Notes: generated by a model from the sequence alone, not told the origin. A stretch of 8,982 nt of DNA from T1Sed10-7 sp041686695 (GCA_041686695.1 JAWLDJ010000097.1:1-8982); one strand, 5' to 3'; counted from the first letter of the stretch, positions 1 to 6,844 are shown. Program-made: numbers and translations.

Positions 1-107
1 TCGCGGGCCGGCGGGGGTCGGGCGGGGGGCGCGTTCGCGGGCCGGCGGGGGTCGGGCGGTGGGCGCGTTCGCGGGCCGGCGGGGGTCAGGCGGTGGGCGC
101 GTTCGCG
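1..107. repeat. 34-bp tandem repeat, three copies, running into the 3' end of oleD
   Basis: Units lie at 1-34, 35-68 and 69-102, and the first 5 bases of a fourth follow at 103-107. The array probably continues left of the window. Units differ at single positions: base 26 is g in unit 1 and t in units 2 and 3, and base 18 is g in units 1 and 2 and a in unit 3. The last unit contains the final codons and stop of oleD (minus strand), so the array looks like tandem copies of the gene's 3' end. Nothing else is seen in 1-85: no terminator with a T-run and no ORF with support. Confidence 0.9.
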
Positions 108-1099
108 AACCACGCCGCGAGCCGATCGAAGCCCTCCTCCAGGCCGACCCGTGGTCGCCAGTCCAGCGCTGCTCGCACCTCGCGCTGGTCGAACCAGTGC
201 GCGGTCGCCAGCTGCTCGGCGAGGAAGGAGGTCATCGGCGGATCGTCGGTCAGGTGCAGCCGTGCCCACACCCGCTCGGCGACGGCACCGCCGGCGTGGG
301 CGACACGCAGCGGTACGTGCCGCTGCGGCCCGGGCAGACCCGCCGCCCGGCAGATGCGCGCCAGGAGCTCCGCGACCGTGCGTGGCTGGCCATTGGACAC
401 CACGAAGGCACGGCCCCGTACCTCGTCGTTCTCGGCGCGGTCGAGGGCCGCGACCAGGGCGTCCACCGCGTTGTCGAGGTAGGTCGTGTCGATCAGGGCG
501 GCGCCGTCGTCGACGAGTGCCAGGCGTCCCGCTCGGGCACGTGCCACGATCCGGCCCACGAGCTGGCGATCACCCGGGCCCCAGACCAGGTGGGGACGTA
601 TCGCCACCACCGCGAGGCCGTCCGCGGCTCCCAGGGCGATCTGCTCGGCCCGCGCCTTGGTCCGTGCGTAGTGACCGATCGTGTGGGCCGGGTCGGCGGG
701 GTCCGCACCGGCACCCACCAACGGTTCCCCCGCGTGGGCGACGGAGGGGGTCGACACGTGCACGAGCCGGGGCACGTTCCCGGCGCGAGCAGCGGCGACG
801 ACCTCCAGCGTGCCCTCGACGTTGGCGCGCTCGAACTCCTCGGCCGTGCCGACCACGCCGACCCGCGCCGCCAGGTGCACGATGCCGTCCTGGCCGGCGG
901 CCGCGCTGCGTACCACCTCGGCGTCGGCGATGTCACCGAGCACCTCGCGGATCCGGGGACCGCCGTCGTGCGTCGGCGGCTGGTCCGCGAGGCCCGAGGG
1001 GCGGCGCTGCAGCACGGTCACCTCGTCACCGCGGGTCGCCAGCGCCAGCGCGGTCGCCCTGCCCAGCATCCCGCTGGCCCCGGTCACCAGCACCTTCAC
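86..1099 (-). CDS. oleD: OleD, NAD(P)-dependent 2-alkyl-3-oxoalkanoate reductase (extended SDR)
   Basis: This 337-residue short-chain dehydrogenase of the epimerase/3-beta-HSD type is read as OleD, which reduces the 2-alkyl-3-ketoacid made by OleA to the 2-alkyl-3-hydroxyacid. It begins with a Rossmann nucleotide-binding motif TGASGMLG (residues 6-13), has GD at 55-56 after the third strand, and a catalytic set S116 with Y144-x3-K148. Length and order are as expected for OleD. The start is GTG at 1099, overlapping the TGA of oleC by 4 bases (GTGA), with GGAG at 1106-1109 as ribosome binding site six bases upstream; translational coupling is likely. Specific naming as OleD rests on position directly after oleA-oleBC; by sequence alone it would be a generic SDR. 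The stop codon lies inside a tandem repeat and exists only because of one base that differs from the other copies. Confidence 0.9.
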   Translation of the reverse strand: MKVLVTGASGMLGRATALALATRGDEVTVLQRRPSGLADQPPTHDGGPRIREVLGDIADAEVVRSAAAGQDGIVHLAARVGVVGTAEEFERANVEGTLEVVAAARAGNVPRLVHVSTPSVAHAGEPLVGAGADPADPAHTIGHYARTKARAEQIALGAADGLAVVAIRPHLVWGPGDRQLVGRIVARARAGRLALVDDGAALIDTTYLDNAVDALVAALDRAENDEVRGRAFVVSNGQPRTVAELLARICRAAGLPGPQRHVPLRVAHAGGAVAERVWARLHLTDDPPMTSFLAEQLATAHWFDQREVRAALDWRPRVGLEEGFDRLAAWFANAPTA

Positions 1100-3168
1100 G
1101 CGTCGCTCCGTTCCCCGGCCGGCCCGGGTGTCGTGGGCCGTCGCTGGCCAGGACCCGGGACGGGGTCGACGGCGGGCTCGGCAGCGCGACCGGTGGCAGG
1201 GTCGGCGCCGTGATCGGCGTGATCGGCGGCGGGGTCGGCGGCCTGATCGGCGTGATCGGCGGCGGGCTCGGCGCGGTCACGGCGCCCGCCACTGCGACGG
1301 CGCCCACCGAGGCCGCGACCGGCCAACCTCGCCGCCGCCTCCTGCGCGAGCAGGGCCCGATCGATCTTGGACTGGTGACGGATGTCGACCGGGAGCTTCG
1401 GGACCACCAGGACCGCAGCGACATCGACCGCGGGCACCGCTGCGCGGACCCGGTCGATCAGGCTCAGCGGCGCCAGCTGCCAGGCGGTGGGGGCCGGATC
1501 GGTCGCGACCACCACGACCACCTGCTGGGCCCCCGGTGGACCGACGCCGACCGCTGCCGCCATCTCGATGTGCTCGATCGCCTCGACCCGCTGCTCGATC
1601 CCGACGGGGGTGACCGTCCCGGCGGTGGCCGTGATCAGGTGGGCGAGCCGGCCCTCGATCCAGATCCGGCCCTGCGCATCGAGGTGGCCGACGTCCCCGG
1701 AGCGGTGCCAACCGCGGTCCCGAGAGGAGGTCAGCTCCGTGAGCGCCAGCCGGTCGTAGCGGTCCTTGACGTGGCCAGCGGCGACGCACACCTCACCGGT
1801 GATCCCGGCCGCGCGGGTCAGGGCCCCGGTCGCGGCGCCGTCGGCGTCCAGCGGGCTGATGGCGACCTCCACCCCGGGCACCGGGTGACCGACGCAGACG
1901 CCGTTGCCGGGGCCGACCGCCTCGATCGTGGCGAGATCGATGTCAGCGACCGGCAGGCACTCCGTCATGCCGTAGGGGGTGTGCGCGGCGGCGTTGGGGA
2001 CCACCGCGGCCAGACGGCGCAGCAGCGATGCGGGCACCGGGGCGCCGGCTGACAGCAGGGTGCGCACGCCTGCCAGCGCGCTGCGGTGCTCGCCGCGCAG
2101 CGTCACCGCGGTGCGGGCGACGTTGGTCAGCGCCGCCGGCGAGGCGAAGACCAGCGTCGCCCCGACCGCGGCCACCGCCTCGGCCAGCGAGGTGGCGGTG
2201 AGCGAGGCCGGGGCGGTCACGTCCATGTCCGGGACCATCGAGGTGATCCCGAGCGCCGGGCCGTACAGGGCGAAGGGGGCGAAGGCCGCGACCAGACGGT
2301 CCTGGTCGGTGATCACGTAGGTGCGACGCAGCGCATCCCGCTGGGCCTCGAGCTGTCGGTGGCGGTAGACGACCCCCTTGGCCGGGCCTGTCGAGCCGGA
2401 GGTGAAGGCGATCGCTGCCTCGGCGTCGGCGGGTGGCGGCGGCGGGAGGAGCGCGTCGGCCCCGCTGCCCGACCGGGGGTCGGCGCCGGTGGCGATCAGG
2501 TCCTGGCCGTGGAGGAGGGGACCCGGGCCGCGCGCGACGAGCCGTCGACCCTGCTCGAGCAGCTGCTCGAGCGAGGCCTCGACGTCGGCGCCACGACGCA
2601 GCGCCCGGGGCGGGTCGCCGGCGGCGATGCGGCGGCCGGGCCAGCGCAGCGCCGCCGCGGCCGCCAACGCCCGCGGCACGCCGACCAGGTGGGCCGGGGC
2701 GGCGCTACGCAGCGCGCGGCTCAGGCCCTTCGCGCCGAGCCCGGCGTCGGCGACCACGACCACGGCCCCGAGCCGCCAGCACGCGTACAGCAGCGTGGCC
2801 AGCTCCCGTCCCGGCGTCACCAGCGAGGCGACCCGGTCGCCGGGCTGGACCCCGTGGGCGTGCAGCCCGACGGCCAGCGCGTGGACGTCGGCCGCCAGCG
2901 CAGCGAAGCTCACCCGTCGTACCTCGGTGGCCTCGCCGCCTCCGTCGGTCACCGGCTCCACGATCGCGTCCGTGGCGCCGCGGGCCGGGTCGGCGAGCGC
3001 GGCCCACAGCGGCGTGCGGGTCGCCCCGTCGGCGGTCTCGCTCTCGGCCTCGGTCTCGGGCTCGGTCTCGGCCTCGGTCTCGGCCTCGGTCTCGTCGTGG
3101 GTCGCGGCGTCGGCGTCGCCCTGGGTCGCGGCGTGGGTCGCGGCGTCGGCGTCGCCCTGGGTCGCGGC
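1096..3168 (-). CDS. oleC: OleC, beta-lactone synthetase; C-terminal part of a probable OleB-OleC fusion (5' side lost in assembly gap)
   Basis: This is a member of the acyl-adenylate-forming (ANL) superfamily. In the ole pathway OleC uses ATP to turn the beta-hydroxyacid from OleD into a beta-lactone. Visible motifs: phosphate-binding FTSGSTGPAKG (nt 2374-2406), TPYGMTE (1960-1980), HRSGDVG (1687-1707) with EGRLAHLI just after, and the C-terminal LPVDIRHQSKIDR around 1358-1396, whose lysine (1366-1368) is in the place of the adenylation-half-reaction lysine. The frame is open up to the gap with no convincing start before the domain. It enters through two 12-residue repeats, then an acidic E/T/A stretch, then the domain at about nt 3010. 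After the domain (below about 1320) there is a 74-residue D/A/P/H-rich tail with an 11-residue repeat, which is extra to the family. The gene ends in TGA at 1096-1098, overlapping the oleD start. Confidence 0.9.
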   Translation of the reverse strand, partial: AATQGDADAATHAATQGDADAATHDETEAETEAETEPETEAESETADGATRTPLWAALADPARGATDAIVEPVTDGGGEATEVRRVSFAALAADVHALAVGLHAHGVQPGDRVASLVTPGRELATLLYACWRLGAVVVVADAGLGAKGLSRALRSAAPAHLVGVPRALAAAAALRWPGRRIAAGDPPRALRRGADVEASLEQLLEQGRRLVARGPGPLLHGQDLIATGADPRSGSGADALLPPPPPADAEAAIAFTSGSTGPAKGVVYRHRQLEAQRDALRRTYVITDQDRLVAAFAPFALYGPALGITSMVPDMDVTAPASLTATSLAEAVAAVGATLVFASPAALTNVARTAVTLRGEHRSALAGVRTLLSAGAPVPASLLRRLAAVVPNAAAHTPYGMTECLPVADIDLATIEAVGPGNGVCVGHPVPGVEVAISPLDADGAATGALTRAAGITGEVCVAAGHVKDRYDRLALTELTSSRDRGWHRSGDVGHLDAQGRIWIEGRLAHLITATAGTVTPVGIEQRVEAIEHIEMAAAVGVGPPGAQQVVVVVATDPAPTAWQLAPLSLIDRVRAAVPAVDVAAVLVVPKLPVDIRHQSKIDRALLAQEAAARLAGRGLGGRRRSGGRRDRAEPAADHADQAADPAADHADHGADPATGRAAEPAVDPVPGPGQRRPTTPGPAGERSDA
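1211..1276 (-). repeat. 33-bp coding repeat, two copies, in the OleC C-terminal tail
   Basis: The units are 1211-1243 and 1244-1276. Read on the minus strand they give EPAADHADQAA and DPAADHADHGA, two 11-residue repeats in the tail after the adenylation domain. Inside each 33-bp unit the tgatcggcg motif is itself repeated, so the array has a nested structure. Confidence 0.75.
3034..3096 (-). repeat. 12-bp/6-bp coding repeat giving an acidic E-T-E-A linker
   Basis: The minus strand encodes 21 residues made almost only of Glu, Thr and Ala in an ETEA pattern, with single Asp, Pro and Ser variants. It joins the 12-residue repeats to the start of the OleC domain. It is probably disordered and strongly acidic. 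Confidence 0.8.
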
Positions 3169-3341
3169 NNNNNNNNNNNNNNNNNNNNNNNNNNNNNNNN
3201 NNNNNNNNNNNNNNNNNNNNNNNNNNNNNNNNNNNNNNNNNNNNNNNNNNNNNNNNNNNNNNNNNNNNCGTGGGTCGCGGCGTCGGCGTCGCCCTGGGTC
3301 GCGGCGTGGGTCGCGGCGTCGGCGTCGCCCTGGGTCGCGGC
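3097..3341 (-). repeat. 36-bp coding tandem repeat (12-residue AATQGDADAATH), interrupted by gap
   Basis: Identical units lie at 3097-3132, 3133-3168, 3270-3305 and 3306-3341, plus one base of another at 3269. Read on the minus strand each encodes AATQGDADAATH in the frame of OleB on one side and of OleC on the other. The units are identical at the DNA level, which suggests recent expansion or homogenisation. The product would be an acidic, Ala/Thr-rich, probably flexible linker. Confidence 0.9.
3169..3268. other. Assembly gap (100 N) inside the OleB-OleC linker repeats
   Basis: Exactly 100 N, flanked by identical 36-bp units. The left flank ends at a unit boundary and the right flank starts with the last base of a unit, so the true length should be 35+36k bp. 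OleB and OleC are out of frame across 100 N but in frame for any length of that class. Confidence 0.95.
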
Positions 3342-4283
3342 CTTGGCCCCACCGGTCCGACCAGGGCCGATCCGGGCCGGCAGCCACCGGCGCAACGCCG
3401 CGGCCAGGTCGATGTCCTCGGGGGTGAGGTGGCCAGCATCCTCGACGCGGTGGACGTCGGCGTGGGGGAGCCGGGCCTCCAGGTCGTGCAGGTACCGCTC
3501 GGAGAACACGGGGTCACGGGCACCCCACAACAGCAGGCAGGGCACGTCCGCGAGCTCGTCGAGCCCATCGGCGATCGCGTCCAGGCTCGAAGCGCTGGGG
3601 TGCCCCTCTTCGAGCGGGATGTCGCGGACGAACCCGCCGATCGCCGCCCGTCGCTCGGCGTTGGTGTAGGGGGCGGCGTAGGCGTCGATCACGGCCACGG
3701 GCAGCGGTGGTCGGGCCAGCGCCGTGGCGCCGCGCAGGAACGTCGGCGTGCGGACCGTGACGCTGTCGAGCATCGCCGGCACGCGGGCGCTACGGATCAG
3801 GCGCGGCGCCGGCGCGTCCTCGGGCTGGTGGACCGCGGTGTTGGTGAGCACGACGCCGGCCACCTGCTCGCGGTGGGCCAGCGCCCAACCGAGCGCGATC
3901 GGCCCACCCCAGTCGTGGGCCAGCAGGACCACGGGGCCGTCCAGCTCGAGCGCCACGGTCAGCCGCCCGAGGTCGTCGATCCGTCGTGCCAGCCGACGCT
4001 GCGTGCCGGTGCGCTCCGAGAACCCCATGTCGAGGTGGTCGACGGCGATCACCCGCCAACCCGTCGGCGGCGCCGCGAGCACGTCGCGGAACGCGTAGGA
4101 CCACGTCGGGTTGCCGTGCACGCACAGGATCGTGCCTGCTGTGGCGCCGTCGGCGTCCGTGCCGGTGTCCAGCACGTGCCAGGTGCGCTGCTCGCCGTCG
4201 GCATCGGACGCGGTGATCAGCCGCGACCAGCCGGTGTCGAGGCCCGGCAGCCCCGGCGGGGGCAGGGTGGCGTCGATCACCAC
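3269..4283 (-). CDS. oleB: OleB, beta-lactone decarboxylase (alpha/beta hydrolase); N-terminal part of a probable OleB-OleC fusion (3' side runs into assembly gap)
   Basis: This alpha/beta-hydrolase of the haloalkane-dehalogenase-like group is read as OleB, which decarboxylates the beta-lactone to the cis-olefin. Motifs: oxyanion region HGNPTWSY (56-63), nucleophile D124 in LAHDWGGP, acid D257 in LWGARDP, and catalytic H285 in DAGHL. The hydrolase domain ends near residue 302. There is no stop; the frame continues into at least two 12-residue AATQGDADAATH repeats and then the gap. On the far side the same repeats lead into OleC, so one OleBC polypeptide is inferred, as known for actinobacterial ole clusters such as that of Micrococcus luteus. 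With the repeat-predicted gap the fusion would be 1040+12k residues. Two adjacent GTG codons (4281-4283, 4278-4280) could start it; the second overlaps the oleA TGA as GTGA. The ribosome binding site is weak, which suggests coupling to oleA. Confidence 0.9.
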
Positions 4284-5302
4284 AGGATCTCGCTGGCCAG
4301 GGTGTTGATGCCGGAGCCGATGCCGCCGATGATGACGGTGTCACCGGCACGGATGTGCTCCTGGTGGTGCGCGAGGGTGGTCGGGATCGACGCCGGACCG
4401 ATGTTGCCCAGGTGGGGGAAGGTCAGCGGTGCCCGCTCCGGGTCGATGCCGAGCTGTTTGCACATCAGCTGGGTGTGCACCGAGGAGACCTGGTGCAGGA
4501 TGTAGTGCTCGGCGTGGCCCCAGTCCCAGCCGTTGTCGCGCGCGGTGATCCAGGTGGCGTCGGCGACCTCGAGCCCCGCCTCCAACAGCGCCTTGGTGTC
4601 GGTGCGCATGTGGTCGATCGTGCCGATGCACAGGTCGTTGAAGCCGGTGCCCGCGCGGGACTCACCGCCGATCAGCCGGTGACCCTCGGGGTGGTCGTCG
4701 CTGCCGCCCATCACCATCGCCGCGCCGCCGGAGCCCAGCGTCAGGGAGGCGAACTCGGAGAAGATGTCGGCGACCGTGGTCTCGTCGCCGGCGAGCCGGG
4801 CCAGGGTGGCCTCCTGCAGCTCGCGGCTGCCCTCGCCGTCGACGATCAACGCGTAGCGGATCTGCCCACCGTCGATCATCGTGGCCGCCAGGTGCATCGC
4901 GTTGACGAAGCCGAGGCAGGCGTTGGCGAGGTCGAAGTTGAGGCAGGCGCTCGACAGCTGCAGCTGGCGGTGCACGTCCACCGCCGCCGAGGGCTCCAGG
5001 TGCGCGCGGCACACGGAGGTGTCGATCAGCAACCCGATCTCCGAACGGTCGATGCCCGCCGCCTCGATCGCGCGCTCCCCGGCCATGGCCGCGGCGTCGG
5101 CGTAGCTGACGTCCTCAGGCCACCAGCGCCGCTCCACGACACCCGCGACCTCCTCGAGGAGGCCGGCGCGCAGCCCGAGTCGCTCGTAGGTCGCCATCAG
5201 CGCCTCGTCGAACTGCGACGAGGGGACGACGATGGGGGCGTCGACCGCTTCGACGGACAGGATGGCGGCACCCTGGTGGCGGAAGGTGGTGTTGCCCTGC
5301 AT
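4277..5302 (-). CDS. oleA: OleA, acyl-CoA condensing enzyme of long-chain olefin biosynthesis
   Basis: This 341-residue thiolase-fold (KAS III-like) enzyme catalyses head-to-head Claisen condensation of two long-chain acyl-CoAs to a 2-alkyl-3-ketoacid. The catalytic cysteine is C129 in DLANACLGF. E103 in the HLEPS segment, H270 in LHQVSS and N300 in HLGNIGPAS complete the site. The spacings (E to C 26, C to H 141, H to N 30) match those of the characterised Xanthomonas OleA (E117, C143, H285, N315; 26, 142, 30). The glutamate separates OleA from FabH. The C-terminus GIGSGINTLASEILW is typical. The protein looks full length from the ATG at 5302; a GAGGT sits 4 bases upstream as a modest ribosome binding site. 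It is the first gene of the oleA-oleBC-oleD unit. The 178-bp leader before it may carry the promoter; no convincing -10/-35 pair was found. Confidence 0.96.
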   Translation of the reverse strand: MQGNTTFRHQGAAILSVEAVDAPIVVPSSQFDEALMATYERLGLRAGLLEEVAGVVERRWWPEDVSYADAAAMAGERAIEAAGIDRSEIGLLIDTSVCRAHLEPSAAVDVHRQLQLSSACLNFDLANACLGFVNAMHLAATMIDGGQIRYALIVDGEGSRELQEATLARLAGDETTVADIFSEFASLTLGSGGAAMVMGGSDDHPEGHRLIGGESRAGTGFNDLCIGTIDHMRTDTKALLEAGLEVADATWITARDNGWDWGHAEHYILHQVSSVHTQLMCKQLGIDPERAPLTFPHLGNIGPASIPTTLAHHQEHIRAGDTVIIGGIGSGINTLASEILW

Positions 5303-5480
5303 GGGGACCTCGGCACGGACGGGAGCGGTCAGGAGGTGATCCGGGGCCGTCGGGCCCTTGGACGGCTGGCGACGTGAGCATGGAGGTTACGGCTCGGTAG
5401 CCGGGGCCGGTGTCCGCGGTGCGGCCAGCGGCCGGATGACGGCGGCTCGCCACCGAGGTGCAGCGACGACCCGAACCCGA
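5303..5480 (-). other. oleA leader / intergenic region with a 16S rRNA 3'-tail-like segment and small hairpins
   Basis: This is the space between the photolyase stop and oleA. Read on the minus strand, positions 5342-5331 give GGATCACCTCCT, identical to the start of the conserved 16S rRNA 3' tail (the anti-Shine-Dalgarno). The ACCTC within it can pair with the GAGGT just upstream of the oleA start. Small perfect inverted repeats with 5-bp arms and 3-4-base loops lie at 5344-5357, 5390-5403 and 5422-5434. None is followed by a T-run, so no intrinsic terminator is called. TAACCT near 5385 is a possible -10 without a clear -35. Confidence 0.4.
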
Positions 5481-6755
5481 TCAGCGGCCCGCGCGCTCCG
5501 CTGCCCGGCGCCAGGCGCTGAACGAGGCCGCGGAACCGCCGTGGGGCCTCCGCAGCCACGGCCAGGGGTGCAGCGCCGCGATGTCGAGGCTCGCCGCGCG
5601 GCGCCGCCAGCCCGGGACCGGGGCGAAGGTGGTCGCCAACGCCCGCCCGGCGAGCACCTCGACGGGGGAACCGCGCGCCAGGTGCACCTCCCGACGCTCG
5701 GCGAGGTCGGCGAGCGTCTCCACGAGGAACACCAGCCGCTTGCCGGACAGCCGCAGCCGCGCCAGCAGTGGCGCGTCGAAGACGAACACCGCCGGCAGTT
5801 CCGGGTGGGCCGCCAGGGCGGGGTCGTCGTCACCGAGCGATTCCGCGGTCAGCCAGACGAGCTCGGCGGCGGCTCGGACCACCGGCTGCTGCGGGCCGGC
5901 CGTCACCTCGACCTCGCCGTCAGCCCGCAGCCCCGGCGGCTCGTCGGTGTCGGTCAACGCGGGGTCCGGCGGCCAGTCCTCGATCGGACAGCGCGCCTCG
6001 AGGGGGCAGGTGTCGCAGCGCCCGGGTGCCCGCTTCTCCACCTGGGAGCGCGAGAAGCCGTAGGGGCGCCCGGTCCCGGTCCCGACCGTCCACTGCCAGC
6101 CGGTGCGGTTGGCGGCGCGGGAGCCGTCGAGCAGGTGCCGGAAGAACACCTCCTCGCCGTCACGCCAGTCGACACCGCGCCGCACGGCCCAGTGCGAGGC
6201 CAGCCACATCCGGGTCTGGTTGACCAGGTACCCGTCGGTCACGAGCTCGTCGCTGGCCGCCTCGAGGCAGGCCATCCGCCGATCCCACACCTGCTCGGGT
6301 GGGTCGGTGCCGAGCGGCGCCCCGGCCAGCCGCCGCCGCAGGCCGTCCCCGAGCCGGGGACCGAGCCGGGCGTAGAGGTGACGCGCGTACTCCTGCCACA
6401 GCAGCTCGTCGCGGAAGCGGTCGCGGTCGCGGTCCCGGCCGGGCACCTCGGCGGCGGCCTCCCACAGCAGCGGCAGCGGCAGCAGCCCGTGCCGGACGTG
6501 AGGGGACAGGGCGGTGGCGCCACGCCGGTCCTCGGGCCACACCTCGTTGCGTTGGGCGGCGTAGCCGGTCAGCTCCAGGGCGGCCAGGGCGGCGTCGGCG
6601 GCGAGCTGCCCACCCCGGAAGCGGGGGCTGGCGACCACCTCGCCGTCCACGAGGTCGCCGAGGTGGTCGGTGACGTACCCCGCGGCGCCCGCCACGTCGT
6701 GGGCCGGGGGCCGGGGCAGTCCGCCGGGCAGCGGTGGGTCCGTGGGGGCGTGCAT
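5481..6755 (-). CDS. Short photolyase-like FAD protein with four-cysteine Fe-S pattern and C-terminal alpha/beta domain
   Basis: This predicted 424-residue protein is a probable light-driven DNA repair enzyme. The FAD-binding helical domain comes first: FRGG (46-49), TALSPHVRHGLL (81-92), FRDELLWQEYARHL (114-127), GYLVNQTRMWLASHW (175-189), and LLDG...WQWTVGTGTG (208-229). Cysteines C163, C247, C250 and C256 follow the FeS-BCP layout: the first lies 12 residues before GY, then come CxxC and CP with a W at 261. Family knowledge: short photolyase-like proteins lack the usual N-terminal alpha/beta domain, some have four cysteines, and one from Rhodococcus fascians binds FAD and an Fe-S cluster and repairs CPD lesions. 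Here residues 296-420 resemble that missing antenna domain, placed at the C-terminus. The start ATG at 6755 is preferred because the upstream extension to 7028 is low-complexity and antisense to another gene; no clear ribosome binding site is seen. The exact lesion specificity is not known. Confidence 0.85.
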   Translation of the reverse strand: MHAPTDPPLPGGLPRPPAHDVAGAAGYVTDHLGDLVDGEVVASPRFRGGQLAADAALAALELTGYAAQRNEVWPEDRRGATALSPHVRHGLLPLPLLWEAAAEVPGRDRDRDRFRDELLWQEYARHLYARLGPRLGDGLRRRLAGAPLGTDPPEQVWDRRMACLEAASDELVTDGYLVNQTRMWLASHWAVRRGVDWRDGEEVFFRHLLDGSRAANRTGWQWTVGTGTGRPYGFSRSQVEKRAPGRCDTCPLEARCPIEDWPPDPALTDTDEPPGLRADGEVEVTAGPQQPVVRAAAELVWLTAESLGDDDPALAAHPELPAVFVFDAPLLARLRLSGKRLVFLVETLADLAERREVHLARGSPVEVLAGRALATTFAPVPGWRRRAASLDIAALHPWPWLRRPHGGSAASFSAWRRAAERAGR

Positions 6756-6844
6756 GGCCGGCGTTCGGTCCGCGCGCCCGGGCTGGACCGATGCTCTAGC
6801 GTGCGGGGCGGCGGCGGCGACGGCACACGGCGAGCAGGGCAGCG
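6756..6844. promoter_or_regulatory. Divergent intergenic region, candidate -10 TAGCGT on the plus strand
   Basis: The 89 bases separate the start of the photolyase-like gene (minus) from the SRPBCC-like gene (plus), so both promoters should lie here or inside the neighbouring genes. On the plus strand CTCTAGCGTG contains a TANNNT hexamer at 6797-6802, about 42 bases before the ATG. No good -35 is found at 16-18 bases upstream. No clear hexamer was found for the minus-strand gene. Confidence 0.3.

Noticed and set aside
151..2052. Long plus-strand open frame (633 residues) opposite oleD and oleC
   Set aside because: It is antisense to genes with clear family motifs, and its product is a low-complexity Arg/Pro/Gly-rich string, as expected from the third-position GC bias of the opposite strand.
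3097..3341. CRISPR array (36-bp direct repeats)
   Set aside because: Units are directly joined without spacers, are coding in the flanking frames, and have no cas genes nearby.
2433..4505. Plus-strand frame of 690 residues across the 3169-3268 gap
   Set aside because: It runs through the N-run and is antisense to OleB and OleC. It has no recognisable domain.
5344..5434. Intrinsic terminator after the photolyase-like gene
   Set aside because: Three small 5-bp-arm hairpins are present, but none has a T-run on the minus strand, and such hairpins are common by chance in DNA this GC-rich.
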